NCBI GenBank assembly: GCA_050733935.1
Contig: JBOHUC010000140.1
Location: 1 to 28,381, forward strand
Reading direction: 5' to 3'
DNA: 28,381 bases
From: JBOHUC01 sp050733935
GTDB lineage: Bacteria; Eisenbacteria; RBG-16-71-46; DASYSL01
Below are positions 1 to 5,975 of the stretch, in pieces. Within the stretch, counting starts at the first letter, position 1. Each line of letters begins with the position of its first letter. The position numbers and the translations under genes are program-made. The notes under the pieces were generated by a model. The model saw only the letters and a list, made by a program, of their open reading frames with translations, did no database searches and was not told where the DNA came from.

Positions 1-1040
1 ATGTTGGTCGTCGCAGCGTACAGGATCATCCCGAAGCCGACGATCAGGTTGAGCGCGACCGAGAGCAGATAGTTGCGCGAGAACGCAAACGCGAAGAGCC
101 CTGCGCCAAAGAGTGACATGCCGATGAAGAGATTCCGGCGCAGGCGCCACACGTCATGCGAGCGGGTCATCGCGATCGCGGCGAAGAACGAGCCCACGCC
201 GCCCGCGGACATGAGGAGCCCGTAGCCCGCTGCTCCCACGGAGAGAATCTTTCCCGCGTAGACGGGCAGGAGCACCGTGTACTGGAAGCCGATCGACCCT
301 GCCGTTCCGAGAAGGATCAGGAGATTTCGGATCCGGGGCGTTCGCCACGCGTAGAGAAGCCCCTCGCGCAGGTGCGAGACGGCCGAGCCGGCCGCGGCCT
401 TCGGCGCGCGTGCCGGAAGCTGAATCCGCGAGAGTCCGAAGATGACGGCCAGATAAGTCACAGCGTTGATCCAGAAGCACGGCGCCTCGCCGAGCGTCGC
501 AAGGATGAGCCCCGCGAGCGCGGGCCCGAGGAGCCGCGCGGCGTTGAAGATCGTCGAGTGGAGCGCGATTGCGTTCGGGAGCACGTCCGCGTCCACCGTC
601 TCGGCAAGGAACGACTGCCGCGCCGGCAGATCGAACGCGTTGATGACCCCCATGACCGCGACGAGCCCGAGTACGACCTCGACGCGCGGCGTGCCGAACG
701 TGACGAGGGCAGCGAGCGCGAACGCCTGCAGCATGCTCAGGATCTGCGTGATGAGGATCACGCGCAGGCGCACGAATCGGTCGGAGACGACGCCCCCGAG
801 GAGCGAGAACGCGAGGATCGGAAGCATGCCGCACACGCCGACGAGTCCGAGCAGAAACGGCGAGTGCGAGATCCGCCACACGAGCCAGCCCACGGCGACC
901 GTTTGCATCCACGTGCCAATCAGAGAAATCGCCTGGCCGACCCAGTAGAGACGGTAGTTGCGCGAGAGAAGAGCGGGGAAACGCTGGTGCACGAGCCCGA
1001 GCGCGCGGTCCCTGAGGATCGCAGCCGCGGACGCGCTCAT
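1..1040 (-). CDS. MFS exporter, EntS/MFS_3-like (3' end outside window)
   Basis: A membrane transporter of the major facilitator superfamily, probably a drug or siderophore exporter of the MFS_3 (EntS-like) type. About 346 residues are visible; the frame stays open to base 1, so the C-terminal end is missing. After a short cytoplasmic leader ending near SRNYRLYWVGQAIS comes a first membrane helix with the family-typical GTWMQTVAVGWLVW. The helix 2-3 loop GGVVSDRF is the MFS GxxxDRxxR-type signature. A later segment (FDLPARQSFLAE, then NAIALHSTIFNAARLLGPALAG) is characteristic of this subfamily. The ATG at 1040-1038 overlaps the TGA of the thioredoxin-TPR gene as ATGA, so the two are probably translationally coupled. 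The substrate cannot be read from the sequence. Family assignment is firm, the export direction is inferred. Confidence 0.9.
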   Translation of the reverse strand, partial: MSASAAAILRDRALGLVHQRFPALLSRNYRLYWVGQAISLIGTWMQTVAVGWLVWRISHSPFLLGLVGVCGMLPILAFSLLGGVVSDRFVRLRVILITQILSMLQAFALAALVTFGTPRVEVVLGLVAVMGVINAFDLPARQSFLAETVDADVLPNAIALHSTIFNAARLLGPALAGLILATLGEAPCFWINAVTYLAVIFGLSRIQLPARAPKAAAGSAVSHLREGLLYAWRTPRIRNLLILLGTAGSIGFQYTVLLPVYAGKILSVGAAGYGLLMSAGGVGSFFAAIAMTRSHDVWRLRRNLFIGMSLFGAGLFAFAFSRNYLLSVALNLIVGFGMILYAATTN

Positions 1041-2029
1041 TGTCCCGCCGAGCCGTCGTCCACGCCCGGGGGCGTGGGCAGCGCGGGAGTGTCCATGGAC
1101 AGCCGGGCCACGCGCGCCGAGAGCCACGGCAGGCGCGGCCCCTGATCGATCGAGCGCATGGCGGCGGCGAGTGCGGACGCGCGATCCTTGAGCGCTTCCT
1201 GGGAAGTCGAAACCCCAAGCCACGCGCGCCACGACCAGATCCCCTCCGGGTCGAGATCGGCGGCCTGGCGATAGGCCGCAAGCGCGCGCTCCGAGCGCCC
1301 GGCGACTTCCTCGGACTTGCCGAGCGACAGAAGAACGGCGGCGCGATCCGAAGCCGGGCGCTTCGCCCAGCGCTTGTCGAGCTCGCCTGCGAGCGTGCGC
1401 ACGCGCTCGACCTCGCCCCGATATCCATAGAAGAGGAGCGCTCCAGTCTGGACGGCGAGATCGTCCGGCCGTTGCTTTCGCGTTTCTTCGACTTCGGCAC
1501 GGCGCGAGGAAGGGAGCGCGGACTGCCCCAGGTTCATGCGCGTGTCGCGAAGGCTCAGCGGCCCGACCCAGCGGAGCTTCTCCGCTCCGTCGGGAGCGAT
1601 CCACACGAGAGTCGGGTACTGGCGGATGCCGTAACGCGCGGCGAGCGCCTTCCCCTCGTGGCGCTCCACGTCGACGCGGATCATCGCGACGCCCTCGGAC
1701 GCCTCGCCGAGGAGCGGATCGTTGTAGACCGCGCGATCCATCCATTTGCAGGGCGCGCACCAGTCGGCATAGAAGTCGAGGAACGCGGGACGGGCCTCGC
1801 GCGCTGCCTGCGCGAGCGAGGACTCCGGCGGACCGGGCTGCCAGCGGACGCGCGACTCGATCGCGACGAGCGAGTCGAGGGTGGAGACGCGTGCCGTTGC
1901 AGGCGCGGGCGCGGCTTCGGCCGCACGCCCTGTGACGATGGCGACGCCAATCGCGAACAGGGCTGTGCCGAAACGAGGAGTTCGAGGCGCTACGATCGAC
2001 CATGGATTTCGGAATGAGAGCACCGGCAC
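1037..2029 (-). CDS. Exported thioredoxin-fold protein with C-terminal TPR region (paralogue 1)
   Basis: A predicted periplasmic thiol-disulfide or thiol-reducing protein of about 330 residues. Residues about 20-40 form a hydrophobic signal segment ending AAEAA. A thioredoxin-like domain follows (about 70-165) with the redox motif WCAPCK (Cys91, Cys94) and the cis-proline in QYPTLVW (Pro139). The rest (about 190-325) is helical and TPR-like, including ALAAYRQAADLDPEGIWSW. The frame has no ATG near its start; GTG at 2029 is used here and GTG at 2023 is an alternative. The next gene starts inside its stop codon (ATGA), linking it to the MFS exporter. A second protein of the same layout lies at 5976-7160. 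The fold is clear from the motif. The client protein and redox direction are not known. Confidence 0.88.
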   Translation of the reverse strand: MPVLSFRNPWSIVAPRTPRFGTALFAIGVAIVTGRAAEAAPAPATARVSTLDSLVAIESRVRWQPGPPESSLAQAAREARPAFLDFYADWCAPCKWMDRAVYNDPLLGEASEGVAMIRVDVERHEGKALAARYGIRQYPTLVWIAPDGAEKLRWVGPLSLRDTRMNLGQSALPSSRRAEVEETRKQRPDDLAVQTGALLFYGYRGEVERVRTLAGELDKRWAKRPASDRAAVLLSLGKSEEVAGRSERALAAYRQAADLDPEGIWSWRAWLGVSTSQEALKDRASALAAAMRSIDQGPRLPWLSARVARLSMDTPALPTPPGVDDGSAGQ

Positions 2030-2085
2030 GAAGCCATCTTAACACGGACGCCGGACGCCCGTTGGGGCCGCCGGCGCCGTTTCCT

Positions 2086-2105
2086 CCGCGGGCTTAGTTC
2101 CGCGG
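2086..2105 (-). terminator. Hairpin after the anti-sigma gene, possible terminator
   Basis: Two CCGCGG blocks at 2086-2091 and 2100-2105 can pair around an 8-nt loop, about 20 nt beyond the stop of the anti-sigma gene on the minus strand. No T-run follows, so intrinsic termination is uncertain. Confidence 0.28.
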
Positions 2106-2124
2106 CGCGGTTGTGCGATTGCGA

Positions 2125-3168
2125 CTACGGAAGCGGCTGGACGTCGATCTTCCCGCCCGTGACCGTCACGCGCGCGTTGATCCCGGCTTCGCGGAACTTC
2201 GCTTCGAGGGCCGACGCGATCTCCGCATCGGACATCGTATCGGCGTTCGGGATCTCGGTCGTGGTCGTCTGCCCGTTGACCTCGGCCTCCACCTTGAGCG
2301 TCACGCCCGAAGCGCTCCTCGTCTTCATGACCCGCACGCTGGCGCCCTGGCCGGCGAGGGGCTGGCCGTCCTTCGTGAGGACGATCTGCGGCACCGCGTC
2401 GTGATTCGTTTCGAGTTCGGCGCCTGATGCGTGGCGCTCCTTGTGCGCTTCGACCGTGACCTTGCGCGCCGTCCTGCCGTTCAACGGCTCGTCGGTCACG
2501 GAGACGACTGCGTCCGTGATCCCCGCCGCCGCGAGTTGCTGCCGGATCTCGGCCTCGAGCTGAGCCGCGTCCTTCCCCTCGATCGGGATCTGGATCACGC
2601 GGTCACGCGCGAATGCGTATACGTTGCCCGACACGCGCTCCTTCGTGGCACGCACCTCGGCGCTCGCCGTATAGCCCCGCTCGTCGAGCGAGTGCGCGAA
2701 CGCCTGCGCGACTTTCGTGAGGTTCGCGGCGGAACCGCCTGGAACCGTCGCGACAAAGGACACCGATTCGGCCCCGTTCTCGGACTCGACGGCCGCCATG
2801 ACGGACGACGCCTCGAGAGCACTCTTCAATTCTTTCGCAATGATCCCGGCCTGACCGCCGTCGAGCGACGCGCCGCTCACGCTGAGTGTGACCTGGTGTC
2901 CCGTCGTGCGCTCGTACGAAACCGGAACGACGAGCAGCGCGAGTGCGACGAACACCGCCACACCGGCGGTGGCCAACCACGGACGACTCTTTCCATTCAC
3001 GACCGTCTTCATGAATCGTTCCCTCCACGGATCGACTGCTTTGGCGCCGGCGCTGGCACCTGAGCGGGCGCGGGCGATCACGTGCGGCAGAGCCGGTACG
3101 TTCGACTCGGTCGCGGATCGCAAGGCCTTCAGGTCTTCGCGCACCTGCGGATCGTCATGCTCGATCAT
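2125..3168 (-). CDS. Single-pass membrane anti-sigma factor candidate
   Basis: Predicted partner of the ECF sigma factor encoded just upstream. With the ATG at 3168 (preceded by AGGAG at a good distance) it has 347 residues. The reading frame is open farther upstream, but that part lies in the sigma gene. Residues 1 to about 70 are cytoplasmic and charged. A membrane helix follows (WLATAGVAVFVALALLVVPV), then about 250 extracytoplasmic residues. The outer part looks repetitive: segments such as DAAQLEAEIRQQLAAAGI and SDAEIASALEAKFREAGI are each followed by a short beta strand, suggesting tandem beta-alpha-beta modules. There is no HxxxCxxC zinc motif typical of ZAS anti-sigma factors. The start overlaps the sigma gene by 14 nt. 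The anti-sigma role is inferred from the context and topology; I do not recognise the outer domain. Confidence 0.75.
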   Translation of the reverse strand: MIEHDDPQVREDLKALRSATESNVPALPHVIARARSGASAGAKAVDPWRERFMKTVVNGKSRPWLATAGVAVFVALALLVVPVSYERTTGHQVTLSVSGASLDGGQAGIIAKELKSALEASSVMAAVESENGAESVSFVATVPGGSAANLTKVAQAFAHSLDERGYTASAEVRATKERVSGNVYAFARDRVIQIPIEGKDAAQLEAEIRQQLAAAGITDAVVSVTDEPLNGRTARKVTVEAHKERHASGAELETNHDAVPQIVLTKDGQPLAGQGASVRVMKTRSASGVTLKVEAEVNGQTTTTEIPNADTMSDAEIASALEAKFREAGINARVTVTGGKIDVQPLP

Positions 3169-3778
3169 GCAAGTTCTCCTGACTGCCCAGGACGACGGCA
3201 GCGATCGTGGATTCACCGACCGGTGGGGCGACAGCTCCGGCCCAGCCCCGGCGCTCGTAGTAGCTCCGGAGCGCCGCACGGCCGCGGGCCAATCGCGTCT
3301 TCACGGCGGAGAGGGAAGCGTGTTGCAGGCCCGCGATCTCTTCGATCGGGAATCCCTGAAGCTCGAAGAGCACGATCGCCTCCCGCTGCACGGCCGGCAG
3401 ATGACCGAGTGCGCGCGACATGCGCGCCGCGCCCCAGCTCTCCTCGTCCCACTCTTCTCCGCGCTCGCCCACTGGCTCGCGTGTCCCGCGCGCCTCGTTC
3501 GCATCGCTCTCGAGCGACACGAACCTGCGCCAGAACGCGCCGCGAGCACGGCTCCGGTGACGCGAGAGCAGAGTCGCGAAGAACCACGATCGGAACGAGC
3601 CTTCGTGCCGCAGCGTGTCGAGCTTCTCGAACGCGCGGAGCACCGTCTCCTGGTACAGATCGTCCCCGTCGTCCGCGGAACGCGAGAGCCTCCGGGCCGT
3701 AAGCACTGCCTGCGTGTGGATGGGCGCCAGGAGAAGGAGAAGCCGCTCCCAGCGGGCCTGGGTCTCTCTCGAATCCAT
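3155..3778 (-). CDS. ECF-type RNA polymerase sigma factor
   Basis: A 207-residue extracytoplasmic-function sigma factor that would direct RNA polymerase to a small regulon. The sigma-2 region is seen at about residues 20-75 (DDGDDLYQETVLRAFEKLDT, then GSFRSWFFATLLSRHRSRAR). The sigma-4 helix-turn-helix is at about 125-175 (LGHLPAVQREAIVLFELQGF, then EEIAGLQHASLSAVKTRLAR). The linker between them is acidic. The ATG at 3778 has GGAG five bases upstream. Its stop lies inside the following membrane protein gene, so both are probably made together, the usual sigma/anti-sigma arrangement. A possible self-recognised promoter lies at 3818-3845. The inducing signal is unknown. Confidence 0.93.
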   Translation of the reverse strand: MDSRETQARWERLLLLLAPIHTQAVLTARRLSRSADDGDDLYQETVLRAFEKLDTLRHEGSFRSWFFATLLSRHRSRARGAFWRRFVSLESDANEARGTREPVGERGEEWDEESWGAARMSRALGHLPAVQREAIVLFELQGFPIEEIAGLQHASLSAVKTRLARGRAALRSYYERRGWAGAVAPPVGESTIAAVVLGSQENLHDRA

Positions 3779-3817
3779 CGGACTCCGGGTCGGGCCCCGC
3801 CTCGGGGCCTCATACGG

Positions 3818-3845
3818 GAGACGCTTCGGGGTGCGGAAAAGTCGC
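3818..3845 (-). promoter_or_regulatory. Possible ECF-type promoter of the sigma factor gene
   Basis: On the minus strand, GCGACTT (3845-3839) and CGTCTC (3823-3818) are separated by 15 nt. This resembles the GGAACTT / CGTC pattern of many autoregulated ECF promoters. It sits about 40 nt upstream of the sigma gene start. The -35 match is imperfect, so this is tentative. Confidence 0.33.
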
Positions 3846-3896
3846 AGCGATTTTTCGGGCCGCTGCCGGGGCCGGGGTGCCGGCCGGCGGGCCGGC
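3844..3896 (-). terminator. Tandem hairpins after efp, likely terminator region
   Basis: Between the efp stop and the sigma gene, GCCGGCC (3879-3885) pairs with GGCCGGC (3890-3896) around a 4-nt loop. Further downstream on the minus strand, GCAGCG and CGCTGC (3844-3849 and 3861-3866) can form a second, weaker hairpin. A-rich and T-rich stretches flank the second one. The region probably ends the efp transcript, although the second hairpin overlaps the proposed ECF -35. Confidence 0.45.
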
Positions 3897-3909
3897 CGCA
3901 GGTCCGCGG

Positions 3910-4467
3910 TCAGACGCGCTCGATGAACGTCCCGTCGCGTGTGTCGACTTTGACGCGGTCCCCGACGTTGATGTACTGCGGGACCCGCAACGTGTGCCCG
4001 GTCTCGAGCGTGGCCGGCTTGGGGGAGGCCGCAGCGGTCGCGCCCTTCATCATGGGCTCGGTCTGCGTCACGGTGAGCTCGACGAACAGCGGCGGCTCGA
4101 CCGCGACCGGCTTGCCTTCGAAGTACTGAACGGTCAGCTCGCTCTCCTCGATGATGTAGTTGACCGCATCCCCGATGGCTGCGCTCGACATCTCGACCAT
4201 CCCGTAGTTCTCGGTGTTCATGAAGTGGAACGCGTCGCCCGCCCGGTACATGTACTTGAGGCGATGCGTCTCGAGGTCGGCGAGGTCCACCTTGTCCTCC
4301 GAACGGAACCGGTGCTCGGTCGAGTTCCCCGAGACGATGTCCACGAGCCGGGTCTGGACCATGCCGCGCCAGTTCCCCGGCGTTACGTGGAGGACGCTCG
4401 AGACGCGGTAGGGCTTTCCGTTGTGAAGGATGACGTTACCGACCTTGAGCTGCGTTGCGACAGGCAC
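3910..4467 (-). CDS. efp: Elongation factor P homologue with Asn at the tip position
   Basis: A translation factor that enters the ribosome next to the E and P sites and helps polyproline peptide bond formation. The protein is 185 residues, the normal EF-P length, with the three-domain layout: KOW-like N-terminus, central OB domain (FHFMNTENYGMVEMSSAAIG) and C-terminal domain ending in VKVDTRDGTFIERV. The loop that carries the modified Lys34 (or Arg32) in studied EF-Ps reads TPGNWRGMVQTRL here, placing Asn32 at the Lys34-equivalent site without a length change. So lysylation or rhamnosylation of that residue cannot occur. The start is GTG at 4467 with GGAGG upstream; no in-frame ATG is near. 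No EpmA, EpmB or EarP homologue is in the window. Family assignment is firm. The subgroup's way of working is not known to me. Confidence 0.95.
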   Translation of the reverse strand: MPVATQLKVGNVILHNGKPYRVSSVLHVTPGNWRGMVQTRLVDIVSGNSTEHRFRSEDKVDLADLETHRLKYMYRAGDAFHFMNTENYGMVEMSSAAIGDAVNYIIEESELTVQYFEGKPVAVEPPLFVELTVTQTEPMMKGATAAASPKPATLETGHTLRVPQYINVGDRVKVDTRDGTFIERV

Positions 4468-4579
4468 GAGCCGACCTCCAGGACCGTCGAGACTTTCGTT
4501 TGGGAAACGCGGGTGCCACCGACGAGGGGCGATGCGCTTCGAGGACCCGCGAAGAATAGCACGGGCGGCGCGTCTGCGG

Positions 4580-4840
4580 CTAGGCCTCTCCGATCGCGAG
4601 CACCACGATCCGCATGTCTTCGTCGAGCACCTGATACAGGATCATGTGCCGGCCGTAGCCTATTCGATGGACGTTCGGGATGCCGCAATCGATGCGCTTC
4701 GCACCCGCCGGCCGCGGGATCCGGGCGAGCGCATCGATTCGTTCGGCAATCTGCGCGCGGTCCTTGAGCGTTCCAAGCATCGGGATGGACCACTGCACGG
4801 ACTTCGCAACTTCGATCGTGTATTCACGCGTGAGCGGCAT
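4580..4840 (-). CDS. RelE/ParE-superfamily toxin
   Basis: Toxin half of a type II toxin-antitoxin pair, 86 residues. Family features are the N-terminal helices with DRAQIAERIDALARIPRPAG, the basic beta-sheet core (VHRIGYGRHMILYQV) and a final strand RIVVLAIGEA. RelE-type members are ribosome-dependent mRNA interferases and ParE-type members act on gyrase; the sequence does not decide between them. The protein stops right after the last strand and lacks the usual C-terminal histidine/arginine-rich tail (a VGHR-like end), which may alter activity. The ATG at 4840 follows the antitoxin stop by one base (TGACATG), so the two are co-translated. A farther in-frame ATG at 4870 lies inside the antitoxin gene and is less likely. 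Confidence 0.85.
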   Translation of the reverse strand: MPLTREYTIEVAKSVQWSIPMLGTLKDRAQIAERIDALARIPRPAGAKRIDCGIPNVHRIGYGRHMILYQVLDEDMRIVVLAIGEA

Positions 4841-4841
4841 G

Positions 4842-5096
4842 TCACATCCCGTACCTTTCTCGGACCTCAAACCACGGGAGAGTCTCGCCCCGCTGAACTT
4901 CCTCGTGCGGCCGGGTCACCCGCCGAGCGGATTCCGCGTTTTCCAGGTTCTCGAGCCGATCGAGATCGGCGGCACAGACGAGGGCGAGAGGAGCCCTTCC
5001 GTGGCGTGTGATCCATATGCGCTCGCGCCGGTACTCCACGCGATTCAAGACCTTGGACCAGTGCTTTCGTGCTCTCGATGCCGAGATGGCGGGCAT
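4842..5096 (-). CDS. Phd/YefM-family antitoxin
   Basis: An 84-residue antitoxin that should neutralise the toxin encoded immediately downstream and repress the operon. The N-terminal DNA-binding and dimerisation domain fits the family: ISASRARKHWSKVLNRVEY, then RERIWITRHGRAPLALV and a DLDRLENLE helix. The C-terminal 30 residues are charged and would wrap the toxin. ATG at 5096 matches the usual family N-terminus, although the frame stays open to about 5321. The longer version would add a Pro/Arg/Cys-rich stretch and would run through the palindromic operator, so it is rejected. The upstream region carries six GTAC cores. YefM of E. coli is known to bind operators with TGTACA cores, which supports autoregulation here. 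Confidence 0.87.
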   Translation of the reverse strand: MPAISASRARKHWSKVLNRVEYRRERIWITRHGRAPLALVCAADLDRLENLENAESARRVTRPHEEVQRGETLPWFEVRERYGM

Positions 5097-5331
5097 GTCG
5101 TGCACCTGCGGGGGCAGGTCGAACGCGGGGGCTGCGAGCTTACGCGGGCTGCGGTGCCGCGGTGCTGCGCAATTGTAAAGGCCGGGGAGGCAAGGTCTCT
5201 CGCGGGGGCTTGTACAAATTGTACGCTGCTGTACGTGCGTACGAGAGCGTACAAATTGTACGGACTCGTGCGAGACACCATTGGGGGTCCGGGCTTTACA
5301 TTTCGGGGGCGGCTGCGGCAACTGCGGCAGC
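5097..5331. other. Intergenic region before the antitoxin gene
   Basis: 235 bp between the cysteine dioxygenase stop and the antitoxin start. Besides the six-GTAC palindrome (5212-5261) it holds an inverted pair TGTAAAGGCC (about 5174-5183) and GGGCTTTACA (5291-5300), one mismatch, about 107 bp apart, that brackets the operator. TACAAT at 5177-5172 on the minus strand could be a -10, but no good -35 is seen. The reading frame of the antitoxin stays open here by chance in GC-rich sequence. Confidence 0.5.
5212..5261. promoter_or_regulatory. 50-bp near-palindrome with six GTAC cores, probable toxin-antitoxin operator
   Basis: Two copies of GTACAAATTGTAC (5212-5224 and 5249-5261) flank GTACGTGCGTAC (5231-5242). 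The three sub-palindromes are centred at about 5218, 5236.5 and 5255, that is 18.5 bp apart. GTAC occurs at 5212, 5221, 5231, 5239, 5249 and 5258, roughly one helical turn apart. Folded about its centre, the 50-bp block pairs at 20 of 25 positions. On the minus strand the outer copies contain TACAAT, close to a -10 hexamer. It lies 115 bp before the antitoxin start and 70 bp after the cysteine dioxygenase stop. Operator function is inferred from the known TGTACA cores of YefM operators. Confidence 0.72.
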
Positions 5332-5925
5332 TCAGTGCCGGGACGGCACCTCGGGCTCGGGATCGAGCGTGATCGACTTCGCCACGCGCGGTTCGGGGTT
5401 GCCTTCGTCCCACACGAGCATCTCGGGGATCGGTGGCAGGTAGAAGTGCACCGTCATGAGGCGCTGACCCGACCCGGTCGGATTCCCGACGCGATGAATG
5501 TCGCCACCGTAGACGGTCGTGACGTTGCCCTCGCCCAGGATCGTCGTCCCCTCCTCGATCAGCGCAAGCTCGCCGTCGGTCTGCCCGGGCTTGGGGCCGA
5601 CGTGATACAGAGTCGTGACCGCCTTCCCCTCGAGCACGTACATCGTGCAGATCGAGTTCGCATGATCGTGGATCGGGCTCCACTGGCCCTCGTTCCAGCA
5701 CAGGACGAGGATCTCGAAGCGCTCACCGTCGTAGTAGCGCGTCCGCGTGTAGCGATCCTCCGACCAGTGCTGATATCGATTGAGCTCCTCGGGCGTCACC
5801 CGAAGGCGGCTCACGATCCGATGGACGTCTTCGCGGCGAAACGGATGGGGCAGGGCGAGAAGCGCATCGCGCACGGCCGGGAGGTCGAGCGCATCCGTGA
5901 TGGGTTCGCGACAGCTGGACTCCAT
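5332..5925 (-). CDS. Cysteine dioxygenase type I
   Basis: A non-heme iron enzyme of the cupin fold that oxidises L-cysteine to cysteine sulfinate with O2. The protein has 197 residues from ATG 5925, which follows AAGGAGAG; a longer open frame is rejected. The three iron ligands are visible as His86 and His88 (SPIHDHANS) and His144 (GDIHRV). Cys93 sits seven residues after His86, and Tyr162 lies in VHFYLPP. These match the Cys93-Tyr157 crosslink pair of mammalian enzymes, while many bacterial homologues have Gly at the Cys position. Arg61 (YTRTRY) is in the place of the substrate-binding Arg60. It is followed, 50 bp away on the same strand, by no obvious partner; upstream lies a thioredoxin-TPR gene. 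Function is well supported by motifs. Confidence 0.92.
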   Translation of the reverse strand: MESSCREPITDALDLPAVRDALLALPHPFRREDVHRIVSRLRVTPEELNRYQHWSEDRYTRTRYYDGERFEILVLCWNEGQWSPIHDHANSICTMYVLEGKAVTTLYHVGPKPGQTDGELALIEEGTTILGEGNVTTVYGGDIHRVGNPTGSGQRLMTVHFYLPPIPEMLVWDEGNPEPRVAKSITLDPEPEVPSRH

Positions 5926-5975
5926 GGAATGACTCTCCTTGCCGCTCTTTTGGCTCGCCGCCTGCGGCCCGCCGT

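Noticed and set aside
156..1145. 329-residue plus-strand frame at the left end
   Set aside because: Opposite the MFS transporter; extremely charged and low in hydrophobic residues.
5212..5261. GTAC repeats as a CRISPR-like array
   Set aside because: Only about 50 bp, palindromic, with no spacers of CRISPR length.
5097..5321. Longer N-terminus for the antitoxin
   Set aside because: It would run through the palindromic operator and give a Pro/Arg/Cys-rich leader that Phd proteins do not have.
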